Below, piece by piece: positions 10,670-21,643 of a DNA stretch of 64,000 nt. Origin of the DNA: Azorinus chamasolen (Eukaryota; Mollusca; Bivalvia; Cardiida; Solecurtidae); NCBI GenBank assembly GCA_963576725.1, contig OY755237.1:68135472-68199471 (forward strand), given 5' to 3'. Both the position numbers and the translations under genes were made by a program. Below the pieces are notes generated by a model, which worked only from the letters and a program-made list of their open reading frames with translations, did no database searches and had not been told where the DNA came from. Numbering within the stretch: position 1 is the stretch's first letter; each line of letters opens with the position of its first letter.

Positions 10670-11073
10670 ACCCTTTACTTTATGAACATTCTTGCAAGAA
10701 ATATTGACATCATAGATGCTAATTATTTGATCTTTTATAATTACAGTAGAACCCCGCTAATGCGACCAATTAATGAATAAAAATTGTTGTCTTTAAAAGC
10801 AGGTGGTTGCTTAATGAAGGACACAAGTAATGCAGAAAGCTCCTCGAGGAGCTTTCTGCATTGCTTTTGTCCTGCATTAAGCTACCACCTGCATTTAGCA
10901 CCCAGAATTTTACCTCTTTTAGGTGGTCACATTAGCGGGGTTTTACTGTACATATAAACTTGTGAATGCTTAGCCATGGCAGACAAGTAAATAGAGTGAA
11001 TCTATGGGAGCTGTCTGATGGTCTACTCTGTTTGCAAGGGCATAAAAAAGCAGGATTGTTGAGTAAAGCATTA
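10666..11073 (+). mobile_element. M2 MITE interrupted by M5
   Basis: The left part is TTAACCCTTTACTTTATGAA up to TTTATAATTA; the right part resumes CATATAAACTTGTGAATGCT and ends AAAGCATTAA. Confidence 0.82.
10744..10948. mobile_element. M5 MITE (205 bp) inserted in M2
   Basis: CAGTAGAACCCCGCTAATGC ... GCGGGGTTTTACTG, flanked by TA on both sides; removal plus one TA restores M2. Centre AGCTCCTCGAGGAGCT. Confidence 0.93.
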
Positions 11074-11252
11074 ATGAAAGTCTTCAATGTAAATGTGCTA
11101 CCAGTATGGTTTGGTTTTTACAAGGTATTTTTTGGTATGTTCTGATCATATTCAAGAGCAAAATATGCCTTGCAAATTCAGATAGGAGTGTTTTATAATA
11201 ATAGTGTCATCTATATATTCTGTAAAAAGAGGTTGTGTAGTGTAGAAGTGCA

Positions 11253-11665
11253 TTAAGCCTTTCCCACTTCAATAGTCATGTAAGATAACTATATTGACAT
11301 CATAAATATTAATTAACTGAATTTTTATAATGGCATATGAACACTTTAGCCATGTCACAGACACCGTAGAATCAGATTTGTATTACATTGTATTTCATAA
11401 GCAAATAGACCTGTATCCATGCTTATAAAACTTTTTAGTTGAGTCTGAGTTAACCCAAGTCAAAAGTTAATGCAGAAGCCTCTAAAAGACCTTTCTGCAT
11501 TACTTTTGCATTAACCATTTGCTTCATTATGAATAAACATACAGTAAAACCCAGTAAAAGCAGGTGGTTGCTTTCTGCATAACTTTTGTCCTGCATTAAG
11601 CTACCACCTGTCTTTGCCACTGTGAAGTATGCCCCTTTTTGATGGACGCATTAGAGGGGTTTTAC
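11253..11665. mobile_element. Mosaic: M2 left half (to 11415), M7 fragment (11416-11450), two M5 fragments (11455-11530, 11541-11665)
   Basis: TATTTCATAAGCAAATAGAC breaks into TCCATGCTTATAAAACTTTT (M7), then AAAGTTAATGCAGAAGCCTC and CAGTAAAACCCAGTAAAAGC with GGGGTTTTACTGTA. Confidence 0.75.
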
Positions 11666-11667
11666 TG

Positions 11668-11888
11668 TATTTTGATGCATTTGCAAACAGAGTAGACCCA
11701 GATCAGATGGATCCTAAAGGAGCCATCTGATCAGTGTCTGCTCTGTTTGCCAATGGAATTTGATAGACCTGTTTCTTTACTTTCTTAAATGGCTACAATG
11801 TTTCACCTTCCATATTTCATCGTAACTTTTCTGACCATGAATATTCAGTAGATATTGAAATTTGAAAAAAGCATAGACCAGGGAAAGT
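11668..11888 (+). mobile_element. M1 MITE lacking its left end
   Basis: Starts at TTGATGCATTTGCAAACAGA, full palindrome and tail to ACCAGGGAAAG. Confidence 0.8.
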
Positions 11889-11899
11889 GGCAAAGCAGC

Positions 11900-12434
11900 T
11901 TCCTGATTTTAAAGACATGTGCAGTCATGTGCATTCACTTTGTGGTAGCTTTTAAAACAGAATCTATTGTAATAGAATATCTAAATGTATTTTGCTAGTC
12001 CTGAATTTGCCAGAGGAAATAAATAAAGTAGCTAATGGAATATCGAAATATGTTTCAGTATGCGTACATCACGTCTGAAGGACTAGATATATAAGAACCT
12101 GAATGTATAATTTATTTCATTATTTATGCATCATGCCAAAACTGCACCATAAATAAGTAGTTACCTGTCCAAGCTTATTTCGTTGATTCATCAATAACTT
12201 ACATTTTGGTATCATTGAAATCACAAAATGTAAATTCAATGCAAAATAGTGCATTATAAAGCACAGTCAGATTTATCTTTTTCATTGGAGATTTATTGAG
12301 GCTGATACTTACTAAGAGATTTTGCTGTATTACTATGTACCAGAAATATTTGGTAAATAGCGACAAAATTGTGATAATTTATGCAAACAGTTTGGATCCA
12401 GATGAGATGCTGAGGAATCCAGTTTCTCATCATG
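11900..12434. other. Intronic single-copy stretch with an M9 half-palindrome
   Basis: No gene seen. GCAAACAGTTTGGATCCAGA at 12383 is one arm of M9. Confidence 0.5.
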
Positions 12435-12680
12435 TTAAACCTTTATTCCATGAATATTCATGTTAGAAATAATGACATCATGAATATTAATTCGACTAAT
12501 TTTTTTAATGGCAAATTGACACAGGAATATTTGGCCATAGTAGAAACTTGTAAAATCATATCTATATGATTTCATAGGCAAACAGAGCAGACCCTGACAG
12601 GATGGCTCCTACAGGAGTCATCTAATCTTGGTCTACTCTGTTTGCAAATGCATAGAAAAGTGTGTTTATGGAGTAAAGGT
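12435..12680 (+). mobile_element. M2 MITE
   Basis: TTAAACCTTTATTCCATGAA ... GGAGTAAAGG; centre GGCTCCTACAGGAG. Confidence 0.85.
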
Positions 12681-12757
12681 GACACTGTGATATGAAAGGC
12701 TTAACCCTTTCCCTGTTCTATGTTTATTCGAAATTGCAATACATACTGAATATTCAT

Positions 12758-13364
12758 GTGGCTGAGTGGTTATGGTCTTCGACTGACAATCACTTGCTGG
12801 AATCTGGTCTGGGCATTTGGAATTTTAGCTCACCAGAGCACAAAGTGCTCAGGGTGAGCTTTTGTGATCATCTGATGTCCGTTGGCGTGCGTTGTCAATC
12901 GTCAACTATTTGAACCTTTAAAAATCTTTTCCTCTGAATCTACAAGGTTCTCAGCTTTGATCTTTGGCACATAGCATCATCTGTAGGTCTGTAGTTTTAA
13001 AACTTATGTCCCTGGAGTCAAAATTGGCCCTGCCCCAGGGGTGCCTTGTTTTCGATAAAAACATACAGTGAAAACTTTGAAAATCTTCTCCTGAAACTGG
13101 AAGGTTCTCAGCTTTCATATTTGGCACATAGCATCATGTTTAGGTCTTCTACAAATCATGGCCCTCTTGTTCATGTAAGGAAGCCTTCCAGCTGGCTTGC
13201 GGTAGGTCGGTGTTCTACCCAGATGTTCTTCTGTACACAAATGCAATTAATGTTCCGTGCACGGAAGAATCTCTGGGCTTTCCTCCACCTCTTATTAGCT
13301 GAACATCGCGATATGACTGAAATACTGTTAAAGCGACATAAAACTCGGTAAAAAACAAACAAAA
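12758..13364 (+). mobile_element. tRNA-derived SINE, itself interrupted
   Basis: The head GTGGCTGAGTGGTTATGGTC is tRNA-Ser-like. The body is AGGAAGCCTTCCAGCTGGCT and GTAGGTCGGTGTTCTACCCA; the tail is TGTTAAAGCGACATAAAACT followed by an A-rich AAAACAAACAAAAA. It is flanked by an ACTGAATATT target duplication. The text resembles the bivalve BivMD-type SINE from memory. Confidence 0.8.
12827..13171 (+). mobile_element. Helentron-like element P2a inside the SINE (345 bp)
   Basis: The 5' end AGCTCACCAGAGCACAAAGT folds on GTGCTCAGGGTGAGCT; the 3' end is CATGGCCCTCTTGTT. The SINE reads GGAATTTT before it and CATGTAAGGAAGCC after it, so it entered between T residues without visible target duplication. 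Confidence 0.78.
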
Positions 13365-13570
13365 ACTGAATATTTTATGGACAAAACAGTTATAATGAAA
13401 TATGGAAAGTGGAACATTGTAGCCATTTTAGAAAATAAAGAAACAGAATTATCAAATTCCAATGGCAAACAGAGCAGACCATGATCAGAGGACTCCTATA
13501 GGAGCTGTCTGATCTGGGTCTACACTGTTTGCAAATGCGTGAACATGCGTTTATATGAAGGAAAGGGTTA

Positions 13571-13773
13571 AACTTGCTAGAGGATTTTGAATAACAAACA
13601 ATGAACAGCCCGTTAGTGTCGAATCATTGTGAAAGGCTTTAACTTGCTAGAATCTGAGTTTGAACGAAAAACAGAGCAGACCCTGATCAAAGGGCTCCTG
13701 TGGTAGCCCTCTGATCTGGGTCTGCACTATCTGCGAATGCCATTGCATGAATAGCCCCCCGTTCAAAGGTTTA
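13571..13773 (-). mobile_element. M8 MITE
   Basis: AAAACAGAGCAGACCCTGAT ... GGGTCTGCACTATCTGCGAA, centre GGCTCCTGTGGTAGCC; ends AAAGGTTTAA. Confidence 0.7.
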
Positions 13774-13975
13774 AACAGGAAATAAAGGAAGAAAAATACT
13801 CATAAATGACAATATTGAAGATGACATTTATATGGCTAATAAATTTAGAATTGATTCAAAAACGCATTCAATGTAGAACATTGCACAGCTGTGGTTTTAT
13901 GCTTTTATTAATTTCAGGTCAAGGTCTAATTAATCTTTTCGTTACTTTTTGTTTCTGCAAAAGTTTCGACTTTCT

Positions 13976-14130
13976 TCAACAGAGTAGACCCAGATCAGAT
14001 GGTTCCTACAGCTGTCTGATCAGGGTCTGCTCTGTTTGCTTATGAAATTATAATAGATCTGACTCTGCAGTTTCTACCAATACCAAAATCCTGTGTAGAT
14101 TTGCTGTCATAAAACTTCAAATTGCTTGCA
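13976..14130 (-). mobile_element. M2 MITE, left end missing
   Basis: CAACAGAGTAGACCCAGATC, centre GTTCCTACAGC, then GATCTGACTCTGCAGTTTCT. Confidence 0.75.
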
Positions 14131-14169
14131 AAGAGATGGTACTGCAATCTAATCTTGGTCTATTGCGTT

Positions 14170-14398
14170 TTAACCCTTTCCCTCATATAAATGTCTTTTC
14201 TCACATTTGCAAACAGAGTAGTCCCAGATCAGACAGCTCTTATAGGAGCCATCTGATCAAGGTCTGTTGTGTTTGTTGTAACGTTGACATGATATAGATC
14301 TGATTCTACAGTTTTTGTCAAAGGAAAGCAAATTTTCTTGAAAAGTTTACACTGTAAAATTTCAGCTAATAAATATTCATAATGTCATCATATATTAA
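14170..14398 (-). mobile_element. M2 MITE
   Basis: TTAACCCTTTCCCTCATATA, centre CTCTTATAGGAG, tail GCTAATAAATATTCATAATG ending at a TTAA shared with M4. Confidence 0.8.
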
Positions 14399-14648
14399 CT
14401 CTTCGCTTACTATTCACGTCAATATACCTACCTGTAAATAGTGAAGACCCAGATGAGACAAATCCTGCAGGAGGCTGAGACTGTGGCGGCTGTCTCATCA
14501 GGGTCTGCACTATTTACAAGTTGATTGTGCAATCAGCAGTGATTGCACAGCGATATACGTGTACATAGTGAAGATATATGTAATTATACAACAGGGCATG
14601 GGTAAAGAAGGAGAAATGTATTTTAAAATTCAGCAAGAGAAGGGTTAA
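14395..14648 (+). mobile_element. M4 MITE (254 bp) with altered palindrome centre
   Basis: TTAACTCTTCGCTTACTATT ... AGAGAAGGGTTAA. The CTCCTGCAGGAG centre is followed by an extra CTGAGACTGTGGCGG. Confidence 0.9.
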
Positions 14649-14770
14649 ATGAACATTGAACAAGGAAAGGTTTAGCATAGCTGATAGTTACTTATGCCTC
14701 CCAGTCTGTGTTGACCCAGATCAGCCAATGTCATGCTTTAGCTTAGTCAACATTAATTACACTGTCTTTG

Positions 14771-15038
14771 GCCCTTTTCCCATTGAATATATTTGTGTAA
14801 GAAATAATGACATCATGAATATTTTATTATCCGAATTTTCATAATGGTATAATTTATGTACACATGATTTTAGTATTGGTAGAAACTCACAGTAGAATCA
14901 GAAGATTAAGATCTATTTTATAACTTCATTAGCAGATAGAGCAGACCCTGATCAGATGGCTCCTTCAGGAGCAGTGTGATCTGGATGTACTCTGTTTGCA
15001 ATGGTGTTAAAAAGTGTTTGTGTGAAGGAAGGGGTTAA
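14771..15038 (+). mobile_element. M2 MITE
   Basis: CCCTTTTCCCATTGAATATA ... GAAGGAAGGGGTTAA; palindrome around GGCTCCTTCAGGAGC. Confidence 0.8.
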
Positions 15039-15331
15039 AGATTGGACATCATAAAACTGCTCTTGAAAACTTCCTGGTACAACATTTTAAACATATTTCT
15101 GTTGAATGACTCAGTGTAGTCATGACATGGTATAAGATCTCTGTATGTTTGTAAACACTAGTGTGGTTCCAATTACAAGTGATTGCTTAAGACAGGATTT
15201 ACTCGTGTGCTTTGAAAGGGCTATAGTTTCTGACCAGCCATCACATGGAAACAATGTTGAGGTCTGATCAGTGTCTGCATTATTTGTTACTCATTTACAT
15301 CTGCAGTAAGTAAACATCTGTAACAATTCCA

Positions 15332-15785
15332 ACCCTTTACTCCATATTAATGCCTTTTAACCCATTACCTCATAGGCTATTTTTAGATTGTACCCCTTTG
15401 AATTAATCTACCCAGAAGGAGCATTTATTAGAGAAAAGGAAACTTTCAGAATTATGTAGTTTTGAAACCATTATGATTTATAGAGCATTTGCTCCTGATA
15501 ATGGAACAAATGCTCTATTTTTCACAATGGTTCAGATAGAGACTTTGACAGAGGCGTCAAAAGGCGTCAATATGAGGGAATGGGTTAACACCTTTGCAAA
15601 GAGAGTTAAGTCCCAGATCAGACAGTCCCTGTAGTCCGAGTCCTCAGGGTCTGCTCTGTCTGCTTATCAAATAATATAAATTGATTCTAACTGTTTTAGG
15701 TTCATTTACCAACATAAAGATTTATCTAATTAAGATTAATGATATCATTATTTTTTATAATTTTTCATGGAGTATAGGGTGAATT
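15332..15785 (-). mobile_element. M2 MITE interrupted by M3
   Basis: CCCTTTACTCCATATTAATG then, after the M3, CACCTTTGCAAAGAGAGTTA and the M2 tail to TCATGGAGTATAGGG. Confidence 0.8.
15357..15588 (-). mobile_element. M3 MITE (232 bp) inserted in M2 at TTAA
   Basis: TTAA at both ends; the palindrome is partly decayed (GCTCCTGATAATGGAACAAA). Confidence 0.88.
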
Positions 15786-15949
15786 ATGTATAGTAAGCTG
15801 ATCAGATGTGAGGTAACCAATGTGTGGGTCTTCAGTGTGTTGCATAGTTTAGTAAAGATCTACTTTAATACAAAATTTTCTTTCCTCAGCAGTTACTGTA
15901 AAATGTCTTACAGTGTGTCTTTAATCCCATACCTGATAAAGACAGCTCT

Positions 15950-16401
15950 TCATGCCTTTACAAAGACCCAGATCACACAGCTCCTGATGGCGCTTCTGAT
16001 CTAGGTTTGCTCTGTCTGCTTATGGAATTTTAAAGATATAAAAAATGTCCCTTTTCCATGTTCCATTTTATTGATTCAGTCCATGAATCATGAGTTGATC
16101 AAATCTTGAATAAATGTTAAACAGGAAATGGGTTATCCCTTTACCTGATAAAACACCTTTCATGCCTTGATAAAAACACTACCTTTTCATGCCTTTGGAA
16201 ACAAAGTAGACCCAGATCAAATGGCTCCTGTAGGAGCCTTCGGATCAGGGTCTGCTCTAGTTGCTTATGGAATTATATAGATCTGATTCTACAGTTTCTT
16301 CCATGGCCGAACTTGTGTTCATATATTGTGATACAAATTCAGCCCATAAGTATTCATGATGACATTATTTCTAAAATAAACATTCATGAAGTAGAGGGCT
16401 A
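15950..16401 (-). mobile_element. Two adjacent M2 MITEs (15950-16135, 16135-16401)
   Basis: The first is truncated (CTTTACAAAGACCCAGATCA); the second has ACCTTTTCATGCCTTTGGAA and centre GGCTCCTGTAGGAGCC. Confidence 0.7.
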
Positions 16402-16402
16402 A

Positions 16403-16597
16403 GAGGTGGTACTTGAATGCAGGCAGGACTAAAGTAATGCAGAAAGGTCCTAGTTTTGTTTTGCATTAACCCTTCCCTTCAGATATATGCCTTTTCACAC
16501 ATTTACAAACGGAGTAGACCCAGATCAGGATCCGTCTGATCTAGGTCTGCTCTGCTTGCAAAGGTGTAGAAAGGCGTATTTATGGAGTAAATGGTTA
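16403..16597. mobile_element. M5 fragment (16403-16466) and a two-left-ended M2 derivative (16466-16597)
   Basis: The second part starts TTAACCCTTCCCTTCAGATA and ends GTATTTATGGAGTAAATGG with only a short palindrome between. Both halves are the short side of M2, so it is symmetrical. Confidence 0.6.
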
Positions 16598-16676
16598 AGT
16601 CTTTATAATGCATCAATATGATACTAAATATAACATTGCTCAGTTTGGATGATTTGGAATTTTTATATGATTTCAG

Positions 16677-16787
16677 ATCAAGGTTGTGGATCAGGATCGG
16701 TACAAGAAAGTATATGAGGACATTATGAAGAAGCTTGACCGGTGGGAGAATGACTACCTACCTCAGGTCTCTCTGGCACACAAAGAG
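16677..16787 (+). CDS. OCRL: OCRL exon B: linker between phosphatase and ASH domain
   Basis: The acceptor is TTTCAG before 16677 and the donor is GTAAGA at 16788. It has 37 codons in phase 0 on both sides. The peptide starts IKVVDQDRYKKVYEDIMKKL and continues DRWENDYLPQVSLAHKE. It matches the helical linker that follows the SDHKPV motif in OCRL and INPP5B. The last ~37 bp of this exon plus its donor are the seed of the tandem array that follows. Confidence 0.92.
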
Positions 16788-17960
16788 GTAAGATCTAGCA
16801 TGATGACCTACCCCAGGTCTCTCTGGAACAGGTCCTACCCTCAGGTCTCTCACACACAGAGGTAAGTCATAATAAGTATGATTACCTATGTCATGTCTCT
16901 GGCACTTAGAGGTAAGCCTTAGACTGACTACCTACCTCAGGTCTCTGGTACTCAGAGGTAAGCCTTAGACTGACTACCTACCTCAGGTCTCTGGCACTCA
17001 GAGGCAAGTCTTTAGACTGACTACCTACCTCAGGTCTCTGTCACTCAAAGAGGTAAGCCTTAGACTGAGTACCTACCTCAGGTCTCTGACACTCAGAGGC
17101 AAGTCTTAGACTGACTACCTACCTCAGGTCTCTGTCACTCAAAGAGGTAAGCCTTAGACTGAGTACCTACCTCAAGTCTCTGGCACTCAGAGGTAAGCCT
17201 TAGACTGACTACCTACCTCAGGTCTCTGTCACTCAAAGAGGTAAGCCTTAGACTGAGTACCTACCTCAGGTCTCTGACACTCAGAGGTAAGCCTTAGACT
17301 GACTACCTACCTCAGGTCTCTGTCACTCAAAGAGGTAAGCCTTAGACTGAGTACCTACCTCAGGTATCTGTCACTCAGAGGTAAGCCTTAGACTGACTAC
17401 CTACCTCAGGTCTCTGTCACTCAAAGAGGTAAGCCTTAGACTGAGTACCTACCTCAGGTCTGGCACTCAGAGGCAAGTCTTAGACTGACTACCTACCTCA
17501 GGTCTCTGTCACTCAAAGAAGTAAGCCTTAGACTGAGTACCTACCTCAGGTCTCTGGCACTCAGAGGTAAGCCTTAGACTGACTACCTACCTCAGGTCTC
17601 TGTCACTGAAAGAGGTAAGCCTTAGACTGAGTATCTACCTCAGGTCTCTGGCACTCAGAGGTAAGCTTTAGACTGACTACCTACCTCAGGTCTCTGTCGC
17701 TCAAAGAGGTAAGCCATAGGCTGATTACCTACCTCAAGTCTCTTCAGCACATAAAAAAGTAAGCCGTAAAATGACATTTAATCTCAGGTTTCTGCCAGAC
17801 AAAGAGGTAAACCATAAAATGACTACCTGCCTCAGGTCTATATTTCACCCACTGAGGTAGTCATAGAGTTACTTACCCACCTCAAGTCTCTCTGGCACAC
17901 AAAGAGTTAAGCCATAAAATGACTATACCTACATCAGGCCTTGCGACATCCTTTGTCTAG
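16751..17960 (+). repeat. Minisatellite made from the end of exon B plus its 5' splice site
   Basis: About 25 units of 46-48 bp begin inside exon B (TGACTACCTACCTCAGGTCT) and each normally carries a copy of the donor, GAGGTAAG. In the core two unit types alternate: TGACTACC... with TCAAAGAGG (48 bp), and TGAGTACC... with CACTCAGAGG (46 bp). This gives a 94 bp higher-order repeat. The outer units near 16800 and 17880-17915 keep the exon-like text CTCTCTGGCACACAAAGAG, so the array was probably homogenised from the middle. Confidence 0.95.
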
Positions 17961-18058
17961 GTAGCTACTGATCCAGTGCACATGCGGATGCATATCAATG
18001 CTGCTTTCAATGCTATCATACGGATTATCAGCACTGTAAATAAGATATATACTGATCT

Positions 18059-18283
18059 ATTAACCTAATAGGATATTTTTAGACCCAACCTCTTTCAAAT
18101 AATTATACCAAAAAGGGGCATTTACTAGAGAAAAAGACAATTTTAGAGTTGTTTAGTTTTGAAACCATTGTGATAAGTAGAGCATTTGCTCCTATGGAGC
18201 AAATGCTCTATTTATCACAATGGTTTCAGTAAGTGACTTTAACAGAGGCGTCAAAAGGCATCAGTATGAGGGAATGGATCAAC
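18059..18283 (-). mobile_element. M3 MITE
   Basis: GGATATTTTTAGACCCAACC ... TATGAGGGAATGG; palindrome GAGCATTTGCTCCTATGGAG. Confidence 0.85.
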
Positions 18284-18610
18284 CCTAAGTTACTGCATGA
18301 ATATTCATGTAATCAATAATGAGATCATGAATATTCATTAGATTAATTGTTACAACAGGGCATGGATGCAGGATTGTTTGGCCATGAATCAAATTACATC
18401 TTGAATATAAAATAGCTTAAATTTTATAATTGCATATGTCCTCAGGATCTTTTGGTATGTGTAGAAACTGTGTGTATAGAGTCAGATCAATTATAATTTC
18501 ACAGCAAACAGAGCAGACCCCAATCTGAGGACTCCTACAGGAGCCATCTGATCTTGGTCTACTACATTTGCAAAGGCCTGAAAAGGCGTTTATGTGAAGG
18601 AAATGGTCAA
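18283..18610 (+). mobile_element. M2 MITE with an extended or duplicated left half
   Basis: CATGAATATTCATGTAATCA, then a second TTTTATAATTGCATATGTCC left-half segment before the palindrome CAAACAGAGCAGACCCCAAT. Confidence 0.65.
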
Positions 18611-18984
18611 AACTTGTCTTATTTCCAACTGTTTATCTTCTTTTCTCTAAGGAAGGTTATTTCTGTTGCTTTTGAATCTAACATGTATGTTCGTATTCAA
18701 TTTCACTCCCATAGGAATGTGTTCACTGATAAACAAAGGAAACTTTGACAGTTATGAAAAATAAAGTAGATAACTAGGTCATAATGTTTCATAATTTCTC
18801 ATTCTAATAAATTATAAATGTCTCTTTCATATTTAGAAACATTATTTTTATGGAAATGAGACATAGGGAAAAATACATTTCTTCTGTGTTTTAGAGACTC
18901 TTTGTCGGAATAGAATCTACATTGGTTTACGTTTATGAGCATTTGTAGTGTGTTATTGCCAAACATAGTACATGATATAGACCT
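18611..18984. other. Intronic single-copy stretch
   Basis: No feature recognised; ORFs here are short and without domains. Confidence 0.5.
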
Positions 18985-19202
18985 TGACTGGATGTTATAA
19001 AGAGACGATTCTAAAGAGTGGTCGCAACATAGGGTTTGGTGGAGAAAGGACCATTTTAGTATGAGAGTATGCACGTTTATCTGGAGCTCTGTCAAATCAT
19101 CATTTCTTCACCATGCCCTATGTTGTGACCACTCTTTAGAGATCATCTTGAAGAGACAGTTCTAAAGAGTGGTCACAATATAATGGTTTGATGGAGAGAT
19201 AA
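18985..19202. mobile_element. Two M6 half-elements facing each other
   Basis: CGATTCTAAAGAGTGGTCGC with GGTTTGGTGGAGAAA, then after ~90 bp CCCTATGTTGTGACCACTCT ... AGTTCTAAAGAGTGGTCACA. Confidence 0.75.
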
Positions 19203-19819
19203 GAGTTATTCTATACAAAAAAAGTATTTAATTTATGCTTGTTATCTATAATTATGGGTTTCGGTATGGAAAGGTTTTCAGATTTTATTTGTCTATTGCA
19301 TGTCATTTGTTTCTCTAGAGAGGCGTTCCCTGTCTGTGTGTGAACTATTAGTATTGTTATGCAGACAAACACCGTCTCTGACCCATCATCAATCTTTTTC
19401 AGACAAGCATTGATGACAACGTTAACGGCTTGATAAATGATTTCTGGCTACCCGCTTCCCTAGTGACATGCTTGTATCAGCAATGAAATGTTAAACCTTT
19501 GGCATTTGTACGATTCTAGAAATCACCATGTTCTGCTATAGTTTTTATTTGGTTTCAATTCTCAAACTAGTTCTCTCTTTCTCTTTGAGAACACAGAGTG
19601 TTTTATATCCTGTTCGGGTCATGATGTTACACAGTAATTTGATGTCATCAGGATGCAGCCTGTTTCAAAGTTTACCACAAATTCACTCAAAGAACGGGAA
19701 GGGAATATTTTGTTGCTGAAATTGTTATCTGTGTCTTCATCTTGGGCATTTTATATCCATGGGGAGGTTTCCTCTGTCATTAAGTCTGGTATCAAAGTTG
19801 AACCTGTTATCAGATTGAG
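19203..19819. other. Intronic single-copy stretch
   Basis: Nothing recognised. The short ORFs at 19528 and 19653 have no family resemblance. Confidence 0.5.
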
Positions 19820-20057
19820 ATGCCTTTTTATGCCTTTACAAACAGAGTACTTATCATACATCTTTTATAAGAGCTGTCTGATCAGGATCTGCTCTGTTTG
19901 CTTATGGGATAATATAGGCTTATTGGTTCTGTAGTTTTTGCCATGGCCACAAATCATTTGTTCATATATCACTTTAAAAATTTAGTCAATGAATATTCAT
20001 GATGCCACTTTGGCATCACAAGTATTTCTTACATGAATATTCATGAGGTAAAGGATT
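19820..20057 (-). mobile_element. M2 MITE, palindrome arm lost
   Basis: CCTTTACAAACAGAGTACTT then TAAGAGCTGTCTGATCAGGA; tail CATGAATATTCATGAGG. Confidence 0.75.
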
Positions 20058-20156
20058 ATTGATGGCAATGTTGATCCGGACCAGGCTGTGAATGTCCAGT
20101 CTTTGACCAGAGCTAGAGCTACAGATAAAGGTGCATACTCAGATACTAAATTTGTT

Positions 20157-20382
20157 CTGTCTCCGTCAAACCCTATACTGTGACCACTCTTTAGAATCGT
20201 CTCTTCTAGAGAGTGGTCACAGTACAGGATTTGGTGGAGAAATAATTGAGCTATCAGAGTTACAGAAAACGGTGCGTACTCAAATTTTGAAATTTCTCCA
20301 CCAAACCCTATGGTGTGACGACTCATTAGAATCGTCTCTTCGAGACGGTTCTAAAGAGTTAGAGGTTGGTGGAGAAATAAAG
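20157..20382. mobile_element. Two M6 MITEs in a row (20157-20256, 20293-20382)
   Basis: Each has a CTTTAGAATCGTCTCTTC-type centre with CCAAACCCTA...TGTGACCACT arms and ends GGTGGAGAAATAA. Confidence 0.82.
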
Positions 20383-20392
20383 AAGTTATATT

Positions 20393-20642
20393 TTAACACT
20401 TCACTTGCTATTCGCGTCAATATACCAACCTGTAAATAGTGAAGACTCAGATGAGACAGCTCCTGCAGGAGCTGTCTCATCTGGGTCTGCACTATTTACA
20501 AGTTGATTGTGCAACCAGTGCACTCCACAGCAGTGATTTCACAGCAAAATACTTGTACACAGTGAAGATATATGTAATTATACAACAGGGCATGGGTTAA
20601 GAAGGAGAAATGTATTTTAGAATTCAGCAAGCGAAGGGTTAA
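20393..20642 (+). mobile_element. M4 MITE, full length (250 bp)
   Basis: TTAACACTTCACTTGCTATT ... CAAGCGAAGGGTTAA; centre AGCTCCTGCAGGAGCT. Confidence 0.92.
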
Positions 20643-20770
20643 CTTATGCAAATTATCTGGAGCTCAGAGCTATTCTTTAAAATGTTTGAATTTACACATC
20701 TTATCTAGACCTCTGTTTGACTCTTGCAGTACGTACTATGGATAAATTTGTGATAAACTATGAAAACAGT

Positions 20771-20980
20771 TTAACCTTTTCCTTCATATTAACACCTTTT
20801 CATGCATTTGCTTCTATAGGAGTGGTCTGATCAAGGTCTGCTCTGTTTGCTAATGAAGTTTCTTTTGTTTCTAAAATGGCTATAACGTTCCACACACTGT
20901 ATTTCATTATAATTATTTCGTCTATGAATATTCAGTAGGTATTGAAATTGGACTGAATATTAGAGCAGAGAAAGTGTTAA
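20771..20980 (+). mobile_element. M1 MITE without the left palindrome arm
   Basis: TTAACCTTTTCCTTCATATT, CATTTGCTTCTATAGGAGTG directly; tail to AAAGTGTTAA. Confidence 0.85.
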
Positions 20981-21135
20981 GATGCAGAGGACCTTGGTAT
21001 TTCATCAGGGTCCATACTATGTTAGACTCGCGATGGACTCCCTTATCGAGAGTTTGAAAAGTAATGAAAATGCATTTTTAAGATTTGAAGCAGACACTAA
21101 TTTATGCAGAAGGAAGCTACTGAGTGTTGGAAGAG

Positions 21136-21583
21136 TTAATCCTTTTTTCCATGAATATTCATATACATGTATATAAGAAATATTGACTTAATGAATATTG
21201 ATTAAACTATTATATTTTACTGGCACATGAACAAAGGAATAACTTTATTATTAACCCTCACCCTCATACAAACATGTTTTCATGAATTTGTAAACAGAGT
21301 AGACTCAGATCAGATGGCTCCTAGGGGAGCCATCTGATCAGCGTCTGTTCTGTTTGCTAATAGAATTTGATAGATCTGGTTGTTTAGTTTCAAACATGGC
21401 TACAATATCGATCAACTTTCCTTATTTCATTATAACTATTTTTCCATGAACATTCAGTAGGTATTGAAATTTGAAACAAGCATAGAACAGGGAAAGGGTT
21501 AATAAGCAAACAGAGCAGACTCTGTATCTGATCAGACAGCTCTTACTCTGTTTGCAAAAGCGTAGAGAGTAAAAGGTTAACTC
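21136..21583 (+). mobile_element. M2 MITE interrupted by M1
   Basis: Left part to AACTTTATTATTAA; the right part resumes TAAGCAAACAGAGCAGACTC and ends AGTAAAAGGTTAA. Confidence 0.85.
21251..21502 (+). mobile_element. M1 MITE (252 bp) inserted in M2 at TTAA
   Basis: TTAA ends, centre GGCTCCTAGGGGAGCC. Confidence 0.92.
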
Positions 21584-21643
21584 TGAAGCAATATTACAGT
21601 GCAAGACGCTGTGTTCCCAAGTTCAGATTGAATGCTGAAGTTT

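Larger units (their letters stand above)
12701..13571 (-). mobile_element. M1 MITE interrupted by a SINE
   Basis: TTAACCCTTTCCCTGTTCTA to CATACTGAATATTCAT (12757), then from 13365 ACTGAATATTTTATGGACAA to GGAAAGGGTTAA. Confidence 0.88.
3255..16676 (+). other. Intron 1 in window (13.4 kb), U2 type
   Basis: It runs from donor GTAAGT to acceptor GATTTCAG. It is almost entirely MITEs, one pearl-like element, a SINE with nested insertion and a retroposon tail, each listed separately. Stretches about 9000-9560, 11080-11250 and 11900-12370 show no repeat or exon that I recognise. Confidence 0.85.

Noticed and set aside
12758..12800. tRNA-Ser gene
   Set aside because: Only the tRNA-like head of a SINE; the rest of the cloverleaf is missing and the SINE body follows.
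16800..17960. Possible multi-exon repeat protein in the donor array
   Set aside because: Units of 46 and 48 bp do not keep frame and contain TAA and TAG; the text is intronic.
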